A DNA stretch of 64,000 nt from CBDAUN01 sp965214615 (GTDB lineage: Bacteria > Pseudomonadota > Gammaproteobacteria > Arenicellales > JAJDZL01), in contig OZ243952.1 of the NCBI GenBank assembly GCA_965214615.1, positions 1,178,001 through 1,242,000 of the forward strand. The letters run 5' to 3'. Numbering within the stretch: position 1 is the stretch's first letter; every line of letters begins with the position of its first letter. The notes below the pieces were generated by a model. That model had not been told where the DNA came from and ran no database searches. It saw only the letters and a list, made by a program, of their open reading frames with translations. The position numbers and the translations under genes are program-made. Below, one piece after another: positions 53,512-62,601 of the stretch.

Positions 53512-53783
53512 GTATTTTCTTGAAGTGCCGGGATAGCGGGTATAGCCAGATATCCTTGACCGGCAGTGTCGGTGTCGCTGATCTTGAGCATTTACTGAGT
53601 CGCTTGGTTTTTCCGACATTGATCCAAGTTCGCAGCCTGGTAGCATGTTCCTCTAAAGCGCTGTTCAACGGAAGGCACAAGCATCACTGGGCGAATCTTG
53701 TATCGGTTGTACCACTGGTGCGGCAGTTCGCGGGCGATCCTTGCGAACCGAATTCAGCTATCAACAACCTTGGATAGAATCTA
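53512..53783. other. right flank of the restriction island
   Basis: A 272-base stretch with base composition closer to the host. A reading frame at 53505-53777 overlaps hsdS and shows no homology. No integrase, direct repeat or tRNA marks the boundary. The start of maiA at 53784 marks return to chromosomal genes. Confidence 0.4.
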
Positions 53784-54422
53784 ATGAAACTGTACGAATA
53801 TTTTAGAAGCTCGGCGGCCTACAGGGTGCGAATCGCGCTGAATCTGAAAAATCTGCCCTATGAGTCGATATGCGTCAGCCTGCAAAAAAGCGAGCACGAC
53901 AGGAATCAATTCAAGAAAATCAATCCGCAAGGACTGGTTCCGGTGCTCGATGACGACGGCATGGTGCTCACTCAATCATTCGTGATCATGGACTATCTCG
54001 ACTCAACATATCCCGAGCCGGCGCTGATGCCCTCAAATCAGCGCGAGCGCGCATATGTGTCCTCAATCGCGTTGTCCATCGCATGCGACATACATCCGCT
54101 TAACAACCTGCGCGTGCTCAGGTATCTCGACTATAATTTGGGTCTTGACGAGAACCAGCGCGATGGCTGGTATCAGCACTGGATTGCTCAAGGGCTGGGC
54201 GCTCTGGAGGAAATGATTTCGAGTGAAGCGCGGTCAGGACAATTCTGCCTGTCGGATTCGCCGACTGTCGCAGACGTATTCCTGGTGCCGCAAATGACAA
54301 ATGCCAGGCGGTTTAACTGCGACCTGTCAAATTATCCGCTGCTGACTGCGATCGACGGACGTTGCCGGGAACTGAAGGCGTTTATCGATGCGGCGCCCGA
54401 AAATCAGCCGGATGCCATATAG
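53784..54422 (+). CDS. maiA: maleylacetoacetate isomerase-like GST (zeta class)
   Basis: Glutathione S-transferase fold enzyme of 212 residues that isomerises maleylacetoacetate or maleylpyruvate in aromatic degradation. The zeta-class start KLYEYFRSSAAYRVRIALNL is present; the usual SSCxxR is SSAAYR here, so the active-site cysteine is replaced by alanine. The glutathione-site NPQGLVPVLDDDG is intact. No homogentisate genes lie adjacent, so the pathway is unproven. Confidence 0.85.
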   Translation: MKLYEYFRSSAAYRVRIALNLKNLPYESICVSLQKSEHDRNQFKKINPQGLVPVLDDDGMVLTQSFVIMDYLDSTYPEPALMPSNQRERAYVSSIALSIACDIHPLNNLRVLRYLDYNLGLDENQRDGWYQHWIAQGLGALEEMISSEARSGQFCLSDSPTVADVFLVPQMTNARRFNCDLSNYPLLTAIDGRCRELKAFIDAAPENQPDAI

Positions 54423-54447
54423 AAACTAATCACACGGAGAAGTACAC

Positions 54448-56274
54448 ATGGGTTGGCAAAGAAAAATCCTGCGAGTCGACTTGACCGCGCACAAGGTAAG
54501 CGTTGAACCTCTCAATATGGAGTGGGCGCAACAGTATCTCGGAGAACGAGGATTGGCGAGCAAGTATCTGTACGAAAGCATGGATCCGGCCGTCGATGCG
54601 CTCGATCCGGGCAATGTGCTGATTTTTGCCACCGGGCCGCTGACCGGAACGATGTCATCCACGTCGGGCCGCTATGCCGTAGTGACCAAGGGGCCGCTGA
54701 CCGGCGCTATCGCGTGTTCGAATTCAGGAGGCAAATTCGGCGCGGAGCTCAAATACGCGGGATACGACATGCTGATCCTTGAAGGGCGTTCACCCGAGCC
54801 TGTGTATCTGAATATCTTCAATGATCAGGTCGAGGTGGTTTCAGCCGACCCGATCTGGGGCAAAAGCGTCTGGGACACCGAGGAGTGGCTCAAGTCGCAT
54901 CATCAGGACCCATTGATGAAAGTGGCGTCGATCGGCGTTTCCGGCGAACGCGGCGTTCGCTATGCGTGCGTGATCAATGATCTGCACCGCGCCGCAGGGC
55001 GTTCAGGCGTTGGCGCGGTAATGGGATCCAAGAATCTGAAGGCGATCGCCGTGCGCGGCACCGTCGGCGTGACCGTGGACAATCCCAAGGAGTTCATGCA
55101 GGCCGTCAAGGAGACAAAGCAGAAACTTGCGGAAAATACCGGCATTCATGAATTGACCGAGTACGGCACCCACGACATGATCAACATGATGCAGGAGTTC
55201 GGCGGGTTGCCCACACGCAATTGCAGGCAGGTTCAGTTCGAAGGCGTCGACAACATCAACCCGGATGCCGCGACGCGGGAAAAGGACAACGGGCACCGCA
55301 ATCTGCTGGCCAACAAGGCATGCTTCGGATGCACGATCGCATGCGGGCGCATATCGCATGTCGACAAGGAGCACTTTACCATTACCAATCGTCCCGAATA
55401 CTGGCACGCAAGCGGCGGGCTGGAATACGAGACCGCATTCGCTTTCGGTCCGATGTGCGGGGTCGACGACCTTGACGCATTGACCTTTGCCGGCTTCATG
55501 ATGAACGAGCACGGCATGGACCCAATATCCTTCGGAGGCACCTTGTCGGCGGCGATGGAGCTTTTCGAAATGGGAGTGATCACCGAGAAGGATACCGACG
55601 GCGTGGCACTGAACTTCGGCAACCCCGAAGCGCTGACCGTGATGGCCGAAAAAACCGGCAAGTTCGAAGGATTCGGGCAGGTTCTCGGACTTGGCTCAAA
55701 GCGTCTCTGCGAAAAATACGGGCACCCCGAACTGTCGATGACGGTCAAGGGGCAGGAGTTCGCGGGCTATGATTCGCGCGCCCTTCAGGGCATGGGACTT
55801 GGCTATGCAACAGGCAATCGCGGCGCCTGCCATATGAGGCACGACGTGTTTGGTCCTGACATGGAGGACCAAAGCGGTGATGGCAAGGCCTTGCCGTGCA
55901 AGAAGTCGCAGGACAAGATCGCCACCATCGATTCGACAGGGCTTTGCCTGTTTACCTCCGGAGCGTGGAATATCGAAGACTATCGCAAGCAGATCGATTC
56001 GGCATGCGAGGGCGACTGGACCGTCCAGCGGCTCTACCTGACCGGCGAGCGGATCTGGAATCTGGAAAAACAGTTCAATATGGCGGCCGGGCTGTCCAAG
56101 GCCGATGATACGCTGCCGAAGCGTCTGCTTGAAGAACCGGCCGGATCAGGCGTTGCGAAAGGCAGGGTCGCCGAACTGGACAGGATGCTGCCCGAGTACT
56201 ACGAGCATCGCGGCTGGACGTCAGATGGCGTTCCGACCGCCGAAACGTTGCAACGCCTCGGCCTTGCAGGATAG
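54448..56274 (+). CDS. aldehyde:ferredoxin oxidoreductase family protein (tungsten type)
   Basis: Tungstopterin enzyme, 608 residues, that oxidises aldehydes or reduces acids with ferredoxin-type electrons. AOR motifs: LTGTMSSTSGRYAVVTKGPL, SGRSGVGAVMGSKNLKAI-like (RAAGRSGVGAVMGSKNLKAI), cluster ligands CFGCTIAC (C292, C295, C299) and Cys500 in DSTGLCLF. Unusual in an aerobic sulfur oxidiser; the bacterial AOR group often reduces carboxylic acids or oxidises aromatic aldehydes. The neighbouring MoaD-like gene probably supplies the pterin sulfur. Ribosome site GGAGA upstream. Confidence 0.92.
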   Translation: MGWQRKILRVDLTAHKVSVEPLNMEWAQQYLGERGLASKYLYESMDPAVDALDPGNVLIFATGPLTGTMSSTSGRYAVVTKGPLTGAIACSNSGGKFGAELKYAGYDMLILEGRSPEPVYLNIFNDQVEVVSADPIWGKSVWDTEEWLKSHHQDPLMKVASIGVSGERGVRYACVINDLHRAAGRSGVGAVMGSKNLKAIAVRGTVGVTVDNPKEFMQAVKETKQKLAENTGIHELTEYGTHDMINMMQEFGGLPTRNCRQVQFEGVDNINPDAATREKDNGHRNLLANKACFGCTIACGRISHVDKEHFTITNRPEYWHASGGLEYETAFAFGPMCGVDDLDALTFAGFMMNEHGMDPISFGGTLSAAMELFEMGVITEKDTDGVALNFGNPEALTVMAEKTGKFEGFGQVLGLGSKRLCEKYGHPELSMTVKGQEFAGYDSRALQGMGLGYATGNRGACHMRHDVFGPDMEDQSGDGKALPCKKSQDKIATIDSTGLCLFTSGAWNIEDYRKQIDSACEGDWTVQRLYLTGERIWNLEKQFNMAAGLSKADDTLPKRLLEEPAGSGVAKGRVAELDRMLPEYYEHRGWTSDGVPTAETLQRLGLAG

Positions 56275-56283
56275 GCATTGGCC

Positions 56284-56535
56284 ATGAATGTCACAGTCAA
56301 GCTGGTCGGCGCTCTTGCGCGTCACTTGCCCGACGGCGCACAAAGGGGTCAGACGCAGGTCGAAGTAGCGGCCGACACCTCGATTGACGGGCTGATCGGG
56401 CAGCTGGGGCTACCCGAAGGCCAGAGTTACATGGTTTCGGTCAATGACGAATTTGTCCCGAAGTCCTCCGCGGCGACTCACGTCCTGAACGCGGACGATC
56501 GAGTTTCGATCATGCCGTCGCTAAAAGGCGGGTAG
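56284..56535 (+). CDS. MoaD/ThiS family sulfur-carrier protein
   Basis: Ubiquitin-like small protein of 83 residues ending in the required diglycine (LKGG). It starts 9 bases after the AOR stop; a TTG six bases earlier is possible. Beside AOR-type genes these proteins supply sulfur to the pterin cofactor of tungsten enzymes. The linked order supports a dedicated MoaD for the AOR. Confidence 0.9.
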   Translation: MNVTVKLVGALARHLPDGAQRGQTQVEVAADTSIDGLIGQLGLPEGQSYMVSVNDEFVPKSSAATHVLNADDRVSIMPSLKGG

Positions 56536-56551
56536 AAGCGATTATTGACCG

Positions 56552-57181
56552 CTAGCGCACCGGCGACAGGGAGCACTGTCCTCGGTCGGGATTGGGTTCG
56601 ACTTCGCGGTCAAGCAATTCGCTTAGCCGGTCGGCGCCGCCGACGTAGGTTCCCTCAAGCCAGATTTGCGGTACTGTGATCGGTGTCTTGGGTCCCACGA
56701 TAGGCTTGACCCGGGCGAGCATCTCGTACAGCGACCGCGGTTCTTTGACCACGTCGTGGTATTCATACGGGATTCCGGCCTGATCTAGATATTCTTTCGC
56801 GCGAACGCAGTGCGGACAGCGCGCCTTTCCGAATATATGGTTCCCGCTGACATTCGAACGCGCGGCATGCGAATCAATGATTGCTTCGCAAAGCACGCCC
56901 CGGTTCAACGCGTGGCCTTGGCTGACAATACGGCCCTCGACCATGACAATTGGAGCATGCCAGCCGCCTTTGGGCAGCGGCTTCCACCACTGCGATAGCC
57001 AGTCGTGCACATAAAGTTCTACTGGCACCCCGTCAAGCTCGGTCTCAAAGGTGTCTTTTATGACATCCAGCGTCAAGGAGCACTCGCCGCAGGGAATGTT
57101 CACTTTCCACGGTCCCCAAGTTCCTGCCCAGCGGTATAGTGTAACCGCGACAGGCTGCATAGTCCGGTTCGTGTCAGTCAT
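56552..57181 (-). CDS. two-domain glutaredoxin-like protein
   Basis: 209 residues from the ATG at 57181, which has AGGAGGG ten bases upstream. The C-terminal half (from about residue 115) is a glutaredoxin with CPHC and the GTYVGGADRL loop. The N-terminal half has CGEC followed by LTLDVIKDTFE, and looks like a second thioredoxin-like domain or part of one. Convergent with moaD. A tie to the AOR or to sulfur metabolism is possible but not shown. Confidence 0.8.
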   Translation of the reverse strand: MTDTNRTMQPVAVTLYRWAGTWGPWKVNIPCGECSLTLDVIKDTFETELDGVPVELYVHDWLSQWWKPLPKGGWHAPIVMVEGRIVSQGHALNRGVLCEAIIDSHAARSNVSGNHIFGKARCPHCVRAKEYLDQAGIPYEYHDVVKEPRSLYEMLARVKPIVGPKTPITVPQIWLEGTYVGGADRLSELLDREVEPNPDRGQCSLSPVR

Positions 57182-57348
57182 GATTGCAAGCCCTCCTTTG
57201 AATTTGCTGTGAGCGTTAAAATTTTGCTCCCATAAGCAGGCATAAATTGCCTTATACTTTCTTTTGAAATATTGTGCATCTGCAAACAGAGCACGGATAA
57301 GTTTCAAATAGAATTCAAATTACAACACAATGGGAGGATTGAACGGTA

Positions 57349-58458
57349 ATGCATCGCAGGTTAAATAAATTAACATTGGCCGCCGCGTCTTTTTTGACGC
57401 TTGGCGCGATTTCAGGTTCCGCAGTCGCCGAAGGCGTGCTCAACGTATACAACTGGGGCGAATACATCGGCGAAGAGACGATCGCAAATTTTGAAGAGGA
57501 ATTCAATATTGATGTGACGTATGACAACTACGATTCGGTTGAAACGGTCGATGCAAAGCTGATTGCCGGCAATACCGGATATGACGTTGTCTCCCATGCT
57601 GGCAGCTCGATTGCCCGATTGATCCCTGCCGGAGTACTGCAGCAGCTCGATCGTTCGAAATTGCCGAATTTCTCGCACATGCGCGACGATATCATGGGGC
57701 AGCTCGACAGTCTCTGGGACCCTGGCAACAATTACATCGTGCCGTTTATGTGGGGCACGCATGGCGTCACATACAACGAGGAACTGGTGCGCAGTGTTCA
57801 TCCGGATGCGCCTATCGGTTCTATGGACCTGATTTTCGACCCGGCCCACATGGAGAAGCTGGCGCAATGCGGTGTCGCCTTTCTTGATTCGCCGACAGAT
57901 GTAGTTCCAATGACGCTGGCCCATCTGGGACTGGAAACCTCATCGCTTGACCGAGACGACTACAAAAAGGCCGAAGAGCTTCTTTTGTCAGTCAGGCCCT
58001 ATATCAAGACTTTCGACAATTACGCCTATCAGCGGATGCCTGAGAAAGAGTTCTGCGTCGCGGTAACCTGGGGCCCGGACGGCCTGTTCGCCCAGGCAGC
58101 GGCTGACGAAGCCGGAGCCGAGGTTCAGCTTGATTTCTACCTTCCTCCCGGCGAAGGCAAAGCCAATCTCTGGGTTGACGGCTGGGTGATTCCTGCGGAC
58201 GCGAAGAATGTTGAAAACGCGCATTTGTTCTTAAACTACATGATGCGCCCTGAAGTTGCGGCCGGAGACTCGAATTACACCTGGTATGCCAATGCGAACA
58301 AGGATTCGTATGACTTGGTTGACCCGGCGGTGACTTCCAGCCCTGCGGCCTATCCGACAGCCGACCAGGTTGACAATATGTATACTTTGGCAGTTCTTCC
58401 GCCGAAGATGCAAAGAGTGCGAACCCGGGTCTGGACCAACGTCAAGGCCGGAAACTGA
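57349..58458 (+). CDS. potF: polyamine ABC transporter substrate-binding protein (PotF/PotD-type)
   Basis: Periplasmic spermidine/putrescine-type binding protein, 369 residues. A signal peptide (cut near VAE-GV) precedes the family start LNVYNWGEYIGEETIANFEE. GYDVVSHAGSSIARLI and PFMWGTHGVTYNEE follow, and ANLWVDGWVIPADAKNVENA near the end closes the fold. First gene of a four-gene pot-type operon. A strong hairpin follows the stop. Whether it prefers putrescine or another cation is unknown. Confidence 0.92.
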   Translation: MHRRLNKLTLAAASFLTLGAISGSAVAEGVLNVYNWGEYIGEETIANFEEEFNIDVTYDNYDSVETVDAKLIAGNTGYDVVSHAGSSIARLIPAGVLQQLDRSKLPNFSHMRDDIMGQLDSLWDPGNNYIVPFMWGTHGVTYNEELVRSVHPDAPIGSMDLIFDPAHMEKLAQCGVAFLDSPTDVVPMTLAHLGLETSSLDRDDYKKAEELLLSVRPYIKTFDNYAYQRMPEKEFCVAVTWGPDGLFAQAAADEAGAEVQLDFYLPPGEGKANLWVDGWVIPADAKNVENAHLFLNYMMRPEVAAGDSNYTWYANANKDSYDLVDPAVTSSPAAYPTADQVDNMYTLAVLPPKMQRVRTRVWTNVKAGN

Positions 58459-58475
58459 TCAGTTTGCCAAGTGGC

Positions 58476-58507
58476 GACCGGCATGCATCAATGAATGCAT
58501 GCCGGTC
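58476..58507 (+). terminator. 13-bp hairpin between the binding-protein and ATPase genes
   Basis: GACCGGCATGCAT (58476-58488) and its exact reverse complement (58495-58507) enclose a 6-base loop CAATGA. A short TTG-CTTTG tail follows. It lies 18 bases after the potF stop. Likely a partial terminator or 3' stabiliser so that potF mRNA exceeds the rest. It also excludes an in-frame ATG at 58495 as start of the next gene. Confidence 0.65.
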
Positions 58508-58524
58508 TTGCTTTGAACATTGAA

Positions 58525-59685
58525 ATGGCGAATACAGATTCGAAAACCGAACACCTGGACGATACGCCCTGGCTTGATCCTAACGCCGAACCTTTCATAA
58601 AAATACGAGGGGTGACCAAGACGTTCGGATCATTCACAGCGGTATCCGGTGTCGATCTGGACATATACAAGGGTGAGCTGTTTTCTTTGCTGGGCGGTTC
58701 GGGCTGCGGAAAGACAACGCTTTTGCGGATGCTCGCCGGCTTTGAAGAGCCCACCTCCGGATCCATCGAAATTGACGGCATGAACATTCAGGGAGTTCCG
58801 CCCTATAAATTGCCGGTCAACATGATGTTCCAGTCATATGCCTTGTTTCCGCATATGACGGTGCACCAGAACATTGCCTATGGATTGAAGCGTGACGGCG
58901 CCGGCAAGTCCGAGATTTCCGACCGCGTCGCTGAAATCCTTGGCATGGTGGAACTCGAGCAGTTCAGCGCCCGCAAGCCGCATCAGCTATCCGGCGGGCA
59001 GCGCCAGCGGGTTGCCCTCGCTCGGGCCCTGGTGAAAAATCCGAAAGTCCTATTGCTCGACGAACCGCTCGGAGCGCTTGACAAGCGGCTTCGGGAACAG
59101 ACGCAGTACGAGTTGATGAACATTCAGGATCAGCTTGGCGTGACGTTCGTCGTTGTGACCCATGATCAGGAAGAGGCGATGACGCTATCGACGCGAATCG
59201 CGGTCATGGATGAGGGGCGTTTTGTGCAAATCGGAACACCGACCGATATTTACGAGTATCCCGAGACTCGATTCGTGGCGAACTTTATCGGCTCGGTCAA
59301 CATGTTCGAGGGCAGGGTTGCACAAGAAGGGTCGGACCATGTCATTGTCAGAAGCAAGGATGCGGACTGCGATTTCTACATTGACCACGGACAGACGGTG
59401 AAAACCGGAGCGAAAGTCTGGGTTGCTCTGCGTCCCGAGAAAATCAACCTCACAGTTGAACCTCCGACTGAGCAGCGGCAACACAATCACATGGCCGGAA
59501 CAGTTGACGAAATCGGCTACCTCGGCAATTTGTCGAAGTACCGCATCAGGCTCGCGAACGGAAGGATTGTCGAAGTGACTCTGTCAAATCGCACGCGCCC
59601 GAAATCCGGACGCCATTTGGCTGACTGGGAGCAGCGTGTCTTTCTAAGCTGGGAGCCGTCAAGCACCGCGCTGATCACCGGCTAG
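58525..59685 (+). CDS. potG: polyamine ABC transporter ATP-binding protein (PotG/PotA-type)
   Basis: ATPase of the spermidine/putrescine importer. 386 residues from the ATG at 58525. Walker A GGSGCGKTTLLRML, Q-loop MMFQSYALFPHMTV, signature LSGGQRQR, Walker B VLLLDEPLGALD and the C-terminal TOBE-like regulatory part (RPEKINLTVEPP) are complete. The upstream ATG at 58495 lies in a hairpin and is rejected. It precedes two permease genes. Confidence 0.93.
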   Translation: MANTDSKTEHLDDTPWLDPNAEPFIKIRGVTKTFGSFTAVSGVDLDIYKGELFSLLGGSGCGKTTLLRMLAGFEEPTSGSIEIDGMNIQGVPPYKLPVNMMFQSYALFPHMTVHQNIAYGLKRDGAGKSEISDRVAEILGMVELEQFSARKPHQLSGGQRQRVALARALVKNPKVLLLDEPLGALDKRLREQTQYELMNIQDQLGVTFVVVTHDQEEAMTLSTRIAVMDEGRFVQIGTPTDIYEYPETRFVANFIGSVNMFEGRVAQEGSDHVIVRSKDADCDFYIDHGQTVKTGAKVWVALRPEKINLTVEPPTEQRQHNHMAGTVDEIGYLGNLSKYRIRLANGRIVEVTLSNRTRPKSGRHLADWEQRVFLSWEPSSTALITG

Positions 59686-59712
59686 GCATGACGATATGGG
59701 CGCGAATGCCAG

Positions 59713-60651
59713 GTGAGCGGCAACACTGAAATTCTGAAGCTTTCGGCAGCGCGCAAATTCATGGAGCGCCTGCAGTCGGCATGGGAATCCGTCGTCGTCG
59801 GAATTCCCTATGTCTGGCTGTTCGTGTTCTTCCTCATTCCGTTCTTCATTGTTTTCAAGATCAGTGTCGCCGAGCTGATCGTCGCAAGTCCTCCCGTATC
59901 TTCGCTAATCAACTGGGCCGAAGACGGGTCGCTGATCATCCGGGTTGCATTCGACAACTATCTGTACTTGTTTGAAGATGACCTGTATCTGAAGACCTAC
60001 CTGAATTCGCTGAAGGTTTCGGTCACTTCGACGATCCTTTGCCTGCTGATCGGATACCCGATCGCCTATGGCATCGCGCGCTCGACTTCGACCACCAAGA
60101 ATATATTGCTGCTGCTGGTCATCCTGCCGTTCTGGACTTCATTTCTGCTTCGGGTTTACGCCTGGATGGGAATATTGGCCGACCAGGGGCTGGTCAACGG
60201 CTTGCTGATATGGCTTGGCGTCATCGATACGCCGATTCGCATGCTGTATAACGATTTTGCGGTTTATGTCGGCATCGTCTATACCTACGTGCCCTTCATG
60301 ATTCTGCCCCTGTATGCAAGCATTGAGAAGCTGGACATCACGCTGCACGAAGCAGCAGCAGACCTCGGCGCGCGCCCTGTGGTAGTCTTTTTGACTGTGA
60401 CGCTGCCGGCAACCTTGCCAGGCGTCATCGCCGGTTCGCTGCTGGTGTTCATTCCGGCAACCGGAGAATTCGTGATTCCCGACCTGCTCGGCGGCGGAAA
60501 CGTACCCATGATCGGACGCCTGCTGTACAACGAATTCAATTCCAATCAGGATTGGCCCGTGGCATCGGCGGTTGCAATCGTTCTGCTTTTGCTGCTGGTT
60601 GTGCCGATGATGATTTATCAGCATTTTCAAGCGAAAGAGTCGGGCGGCTAG
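59713..60651 (+). CDS. potH: polyamine ABC transporter permease (PotH/PotB-type)
   Basis: Inner-membrane permease with six predicted helices, 312 residues from a GTG at 59713; an internal ATG at 59761 is a possible start. EAAADLGARPVVVFLTVTLP is the coupling motif for the ATPase. FIPATGEFVIPDLLGGGNVPMIG is typical of the PotB/PotH family. It begins 27 bases after potG. Confidence 0.92.
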   Translation: MSGNTEILKLSAARKFMERLQSAWESVVVGIPYVWLFVFFLIPFFIVFKISVAELIVASPPVSSLINWAEDGSLIIRVAFDNYLYLFEDDLYLKTYLNSLKVSVTSTILCLLIGYPIAYGIARSTSTTKNILLLLVILPFWTSFLLRVYAWMGILADQGLVNGLLIWLGVIDTPIRMLYNDFAVYVGIVYTYVPFMILPLYASIEKLDITLHEAAADLGARPVVVFLTVTLPATLPGVIAGSLLVFIPATGEFVIPDLLGGGNVPMIGRLLYNEFNSNQDWPVASAVAIVLLLLLVVPMMIYQHFQAKESGG

Positions 60652-60655
60652 CGCA

Positions 60656-61522
60656 ATGAAGCCGAAACGCTCGCTGTTCATATTTTCTGCACTTTGCTTC
60701 GGCTTTGCATTTTTGTACATTCCGCTCGTCTTGCTTGTCATCTATTCGTTCAACGACTCCAGGCTCGTCGCGGTCTGGGGCGGGTGGTCGACGCGCTGGT
60801 ACGGCGTGCTGTTCAAGAGCGAGGAAGTCTGGGACTCGGTGCAACTGAGCTTTCAGATCGCAGTCGTCAATGCATCGTTTGCAACCTTGCTGGGCGCGAT
60901 GGCCGGAATCGCACTGGTGCGGTTCGGTCGGTTCCGCGGACGGACTTTGTTTTCCGGCATGATCTCGGCGCCGCTGGTGATGCCGGAAGTGATCACCGGA
61001 CTGTCGCTGCTGCTGCTTTTCATTACGCTTGCCGACCTCATCGGCTGGCCCGGGCAGCGAGGATTTACCACGATTACCATCGCCCATATTACATTTTCGA
61101 TGGCGTATGTCGCAGTTATTGTGCAGGCGCGACTGTCCGGTCTTGACCAGTCGCTGGAGGAGGCGGCGCAGGATCTGGGCGCAAAGCCGTTCAGGGTGCT
61201 TGTCGATATTACGCTTCCGCTGCTTGCGCCTGGACTCGTAGCCGGCTGGCTACTTGCGTTTACGTTGTCGCTCGATGATCTGGTTATTGCCAGCTTCGTA
61301 TCGGGTCCCGGATCGACGACATTGCCGATGCTGATCTATTCCAAGGTCAAGCTTGGCTTGCGCCCCGATGTCAATGCTTTGGCCACCATCATCATTGTGT
61401 TTGTCACGGTAGGCGTGTTAATTGCCGGCTGGCTCATGATGCGCCAGGAGCGCCAGCGCCAGCGGGACATGCAGCTTGCGGCGGCTGACAAGATCAAGAT
61501 TTCTGGAGAGCAGGCGGCTTAG
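60656..61522 (+). CDS. potI: polyamine ABC transporter permease (PotI/PotC-type)
   Basis: Second permease, 288 residues, starting 4 bases after the previous stop. Motifs PLVLLVIYSFNDSRLVAVWGG and the coupling segment LEEAAQDLGAKPFRVLVDIT are family hallmarks; LDDLVIASFVSGPGSTTLPM follows. The polar C-terminus (MRQERQRQRDMQ) is cytoplasmic. It completes the importer. Confidence 0.92.
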   Translation: MKPKRSLFIFSALCFGFAFLYIPLVLLVIYSFNDSRLVAVWGGWSTRWYGVLFKSEEVWDSVQLSFQIAVVNASFATLLGAMAGIALVRFGRFRGRTLFSGMISAPLVMPEVITGLSLLLLFITLADLIGWPGQRGFTTITIAHITFSMAYVAVIVQARLSGLDQSLEEAAQDLGAKPFRVLVDITLPLLAPGLVAGWLLAFTLSLDDLVIASFVSGPGSTTLPMLIYSKVKLGLRPDVNALATIIIVFVTVGVLIAGWLMMRQERQRQRDMQLAAADKIKISGEQAA

Positions 61523-61686
61523 TCCGGCTGCGTTATTCTAGATTACGCATGGCAGGTTAGGCCCCGGTCGTTGCCATCCTGACTTGATTCAAGCGAAAGT
61601 CGGCAGCACGGAGCCAATTGCAATCAGTGCAATTGCATGCTTGGTTTCCAGTCCTTTTTTTATGAATCCATTATGGTGCATTAACA

Positions 61687-62388
61687 ATGCAAAGCAAAAC
61701 TTGTCTGATCGTAGGCGGAGGCAGTGGCATGGGTGCTGCTGTCGCCCGAGAGATGTCCAAGCGCGACTACAAGCTGGCCCTTATGTCGCCCTCGGAGAAC
61801 TGTGAAAAGCTCGCGTTGGAACTTGATGCGGTAGCTTGTCGTGGCAGGGCCGAAAATGAACGAGATACTCAAGCCGTATTCGATCTGGCAATGGATACTT
61901 ACGGCCGTATCGACTCGGCGTTGATTCACGTCGGCGGTCCGCCCAAGGGTGATCTGCTTTCAATTTCGGAGGAAGATTGGGACAAGGCGCATGAAATGGT
62001 CTTGAAGCCGGTTATTCGAATGGCCAAGCTGATCACGCCTGTAATGCAGAAGCAGGGCGGAGGATCGATAGTCAATATCACGACATTTTCTGCCTTCGAA
62101 CCTAGCTTGACGTTCCCGACTTCAAGTGTGTATCGTGTGGGAGTTTCGAGCTTTGCCAAACTGTATTCCGACCGCTATGGCGCAGACAACATCAGAATGA
62201 ACTGTCTGCTTCCGGGCTTTACCGACAGTCTCGATCTTCCCCAGAAATTTGCTGAAATGTCGACTCTGGGCCGGCTGGCACGAGCAGAAGAACAGGCAAA
62301 GGCGGCGGCGTTTCTGCTATCGGACGACTCCAGCTACATCACTGGTCAAAGCCTCAGATGTGACGGCGGTGTGACTAGGCATATGTAG
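61687..62388 (+). CDS. SDR family protein with altered catalytic residues
   Basis: Short-chain dehydrogenase/reductase fold, 233 residues, with the nucleotide loop GGGSGMGAAVAREM. The catalytic YxxxK position reads SxxxR (in PTSSVYRVGV), so the Tyr and Lys of standard SDRs are missing, a pattern I recall from a distinct SDR subgroup. NIRMNCLLPGFTDS after it is conserved. The cofactor-binding Gly loop is intact, so binding of NAD(P) is plausible, activity less so. It lies 164 bases after potI. Confidence 0.82.
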   Translation: MQSKTCLIVGGGSGMGAAVAREMSKRDYKLALMSPSENCEKLALELDAVACRGRAENERDTQAVFDLAMDTYGRIDSALIHVGGPPKGDLLSISEEDWDKAHEMVLKPVIRMAKLITPVMQKQGGGSIVNITTFSAFEPSLTFPTSSVYRVGVSSFAKLYSDRYGADNIRMNCLLPGFTDSLDLPQKFAEMSTLGRLARAEEQAKAAAFLLSDDSSYITGQSLRCDGGVTRHM

Positions 62389-62601
62389 TGTCTGTCAGAT
62401 TCTTCATGTGCCTTGAATCGAGTTAGATTTCACTGGCGAACAGGTGCATGATTTCTTATGCTGCTCGGGAGCGTGCTCGTATAAAGACAAGCGCCTGATC
62501 GCGCATAATCGCGTTAGTCACCAATGCAAGCAAACGTCAATCGCATCCGGCCGATCAGATCATGTGGCCCCGATGCAGTCGTTTTGAACGCGCATGCACG
62601 C

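Noticed and set aside
53505..53777. 90-codon open frame between hsdS and maiA
   Set aside because: It overlaps the end of hsdS and has no homology.
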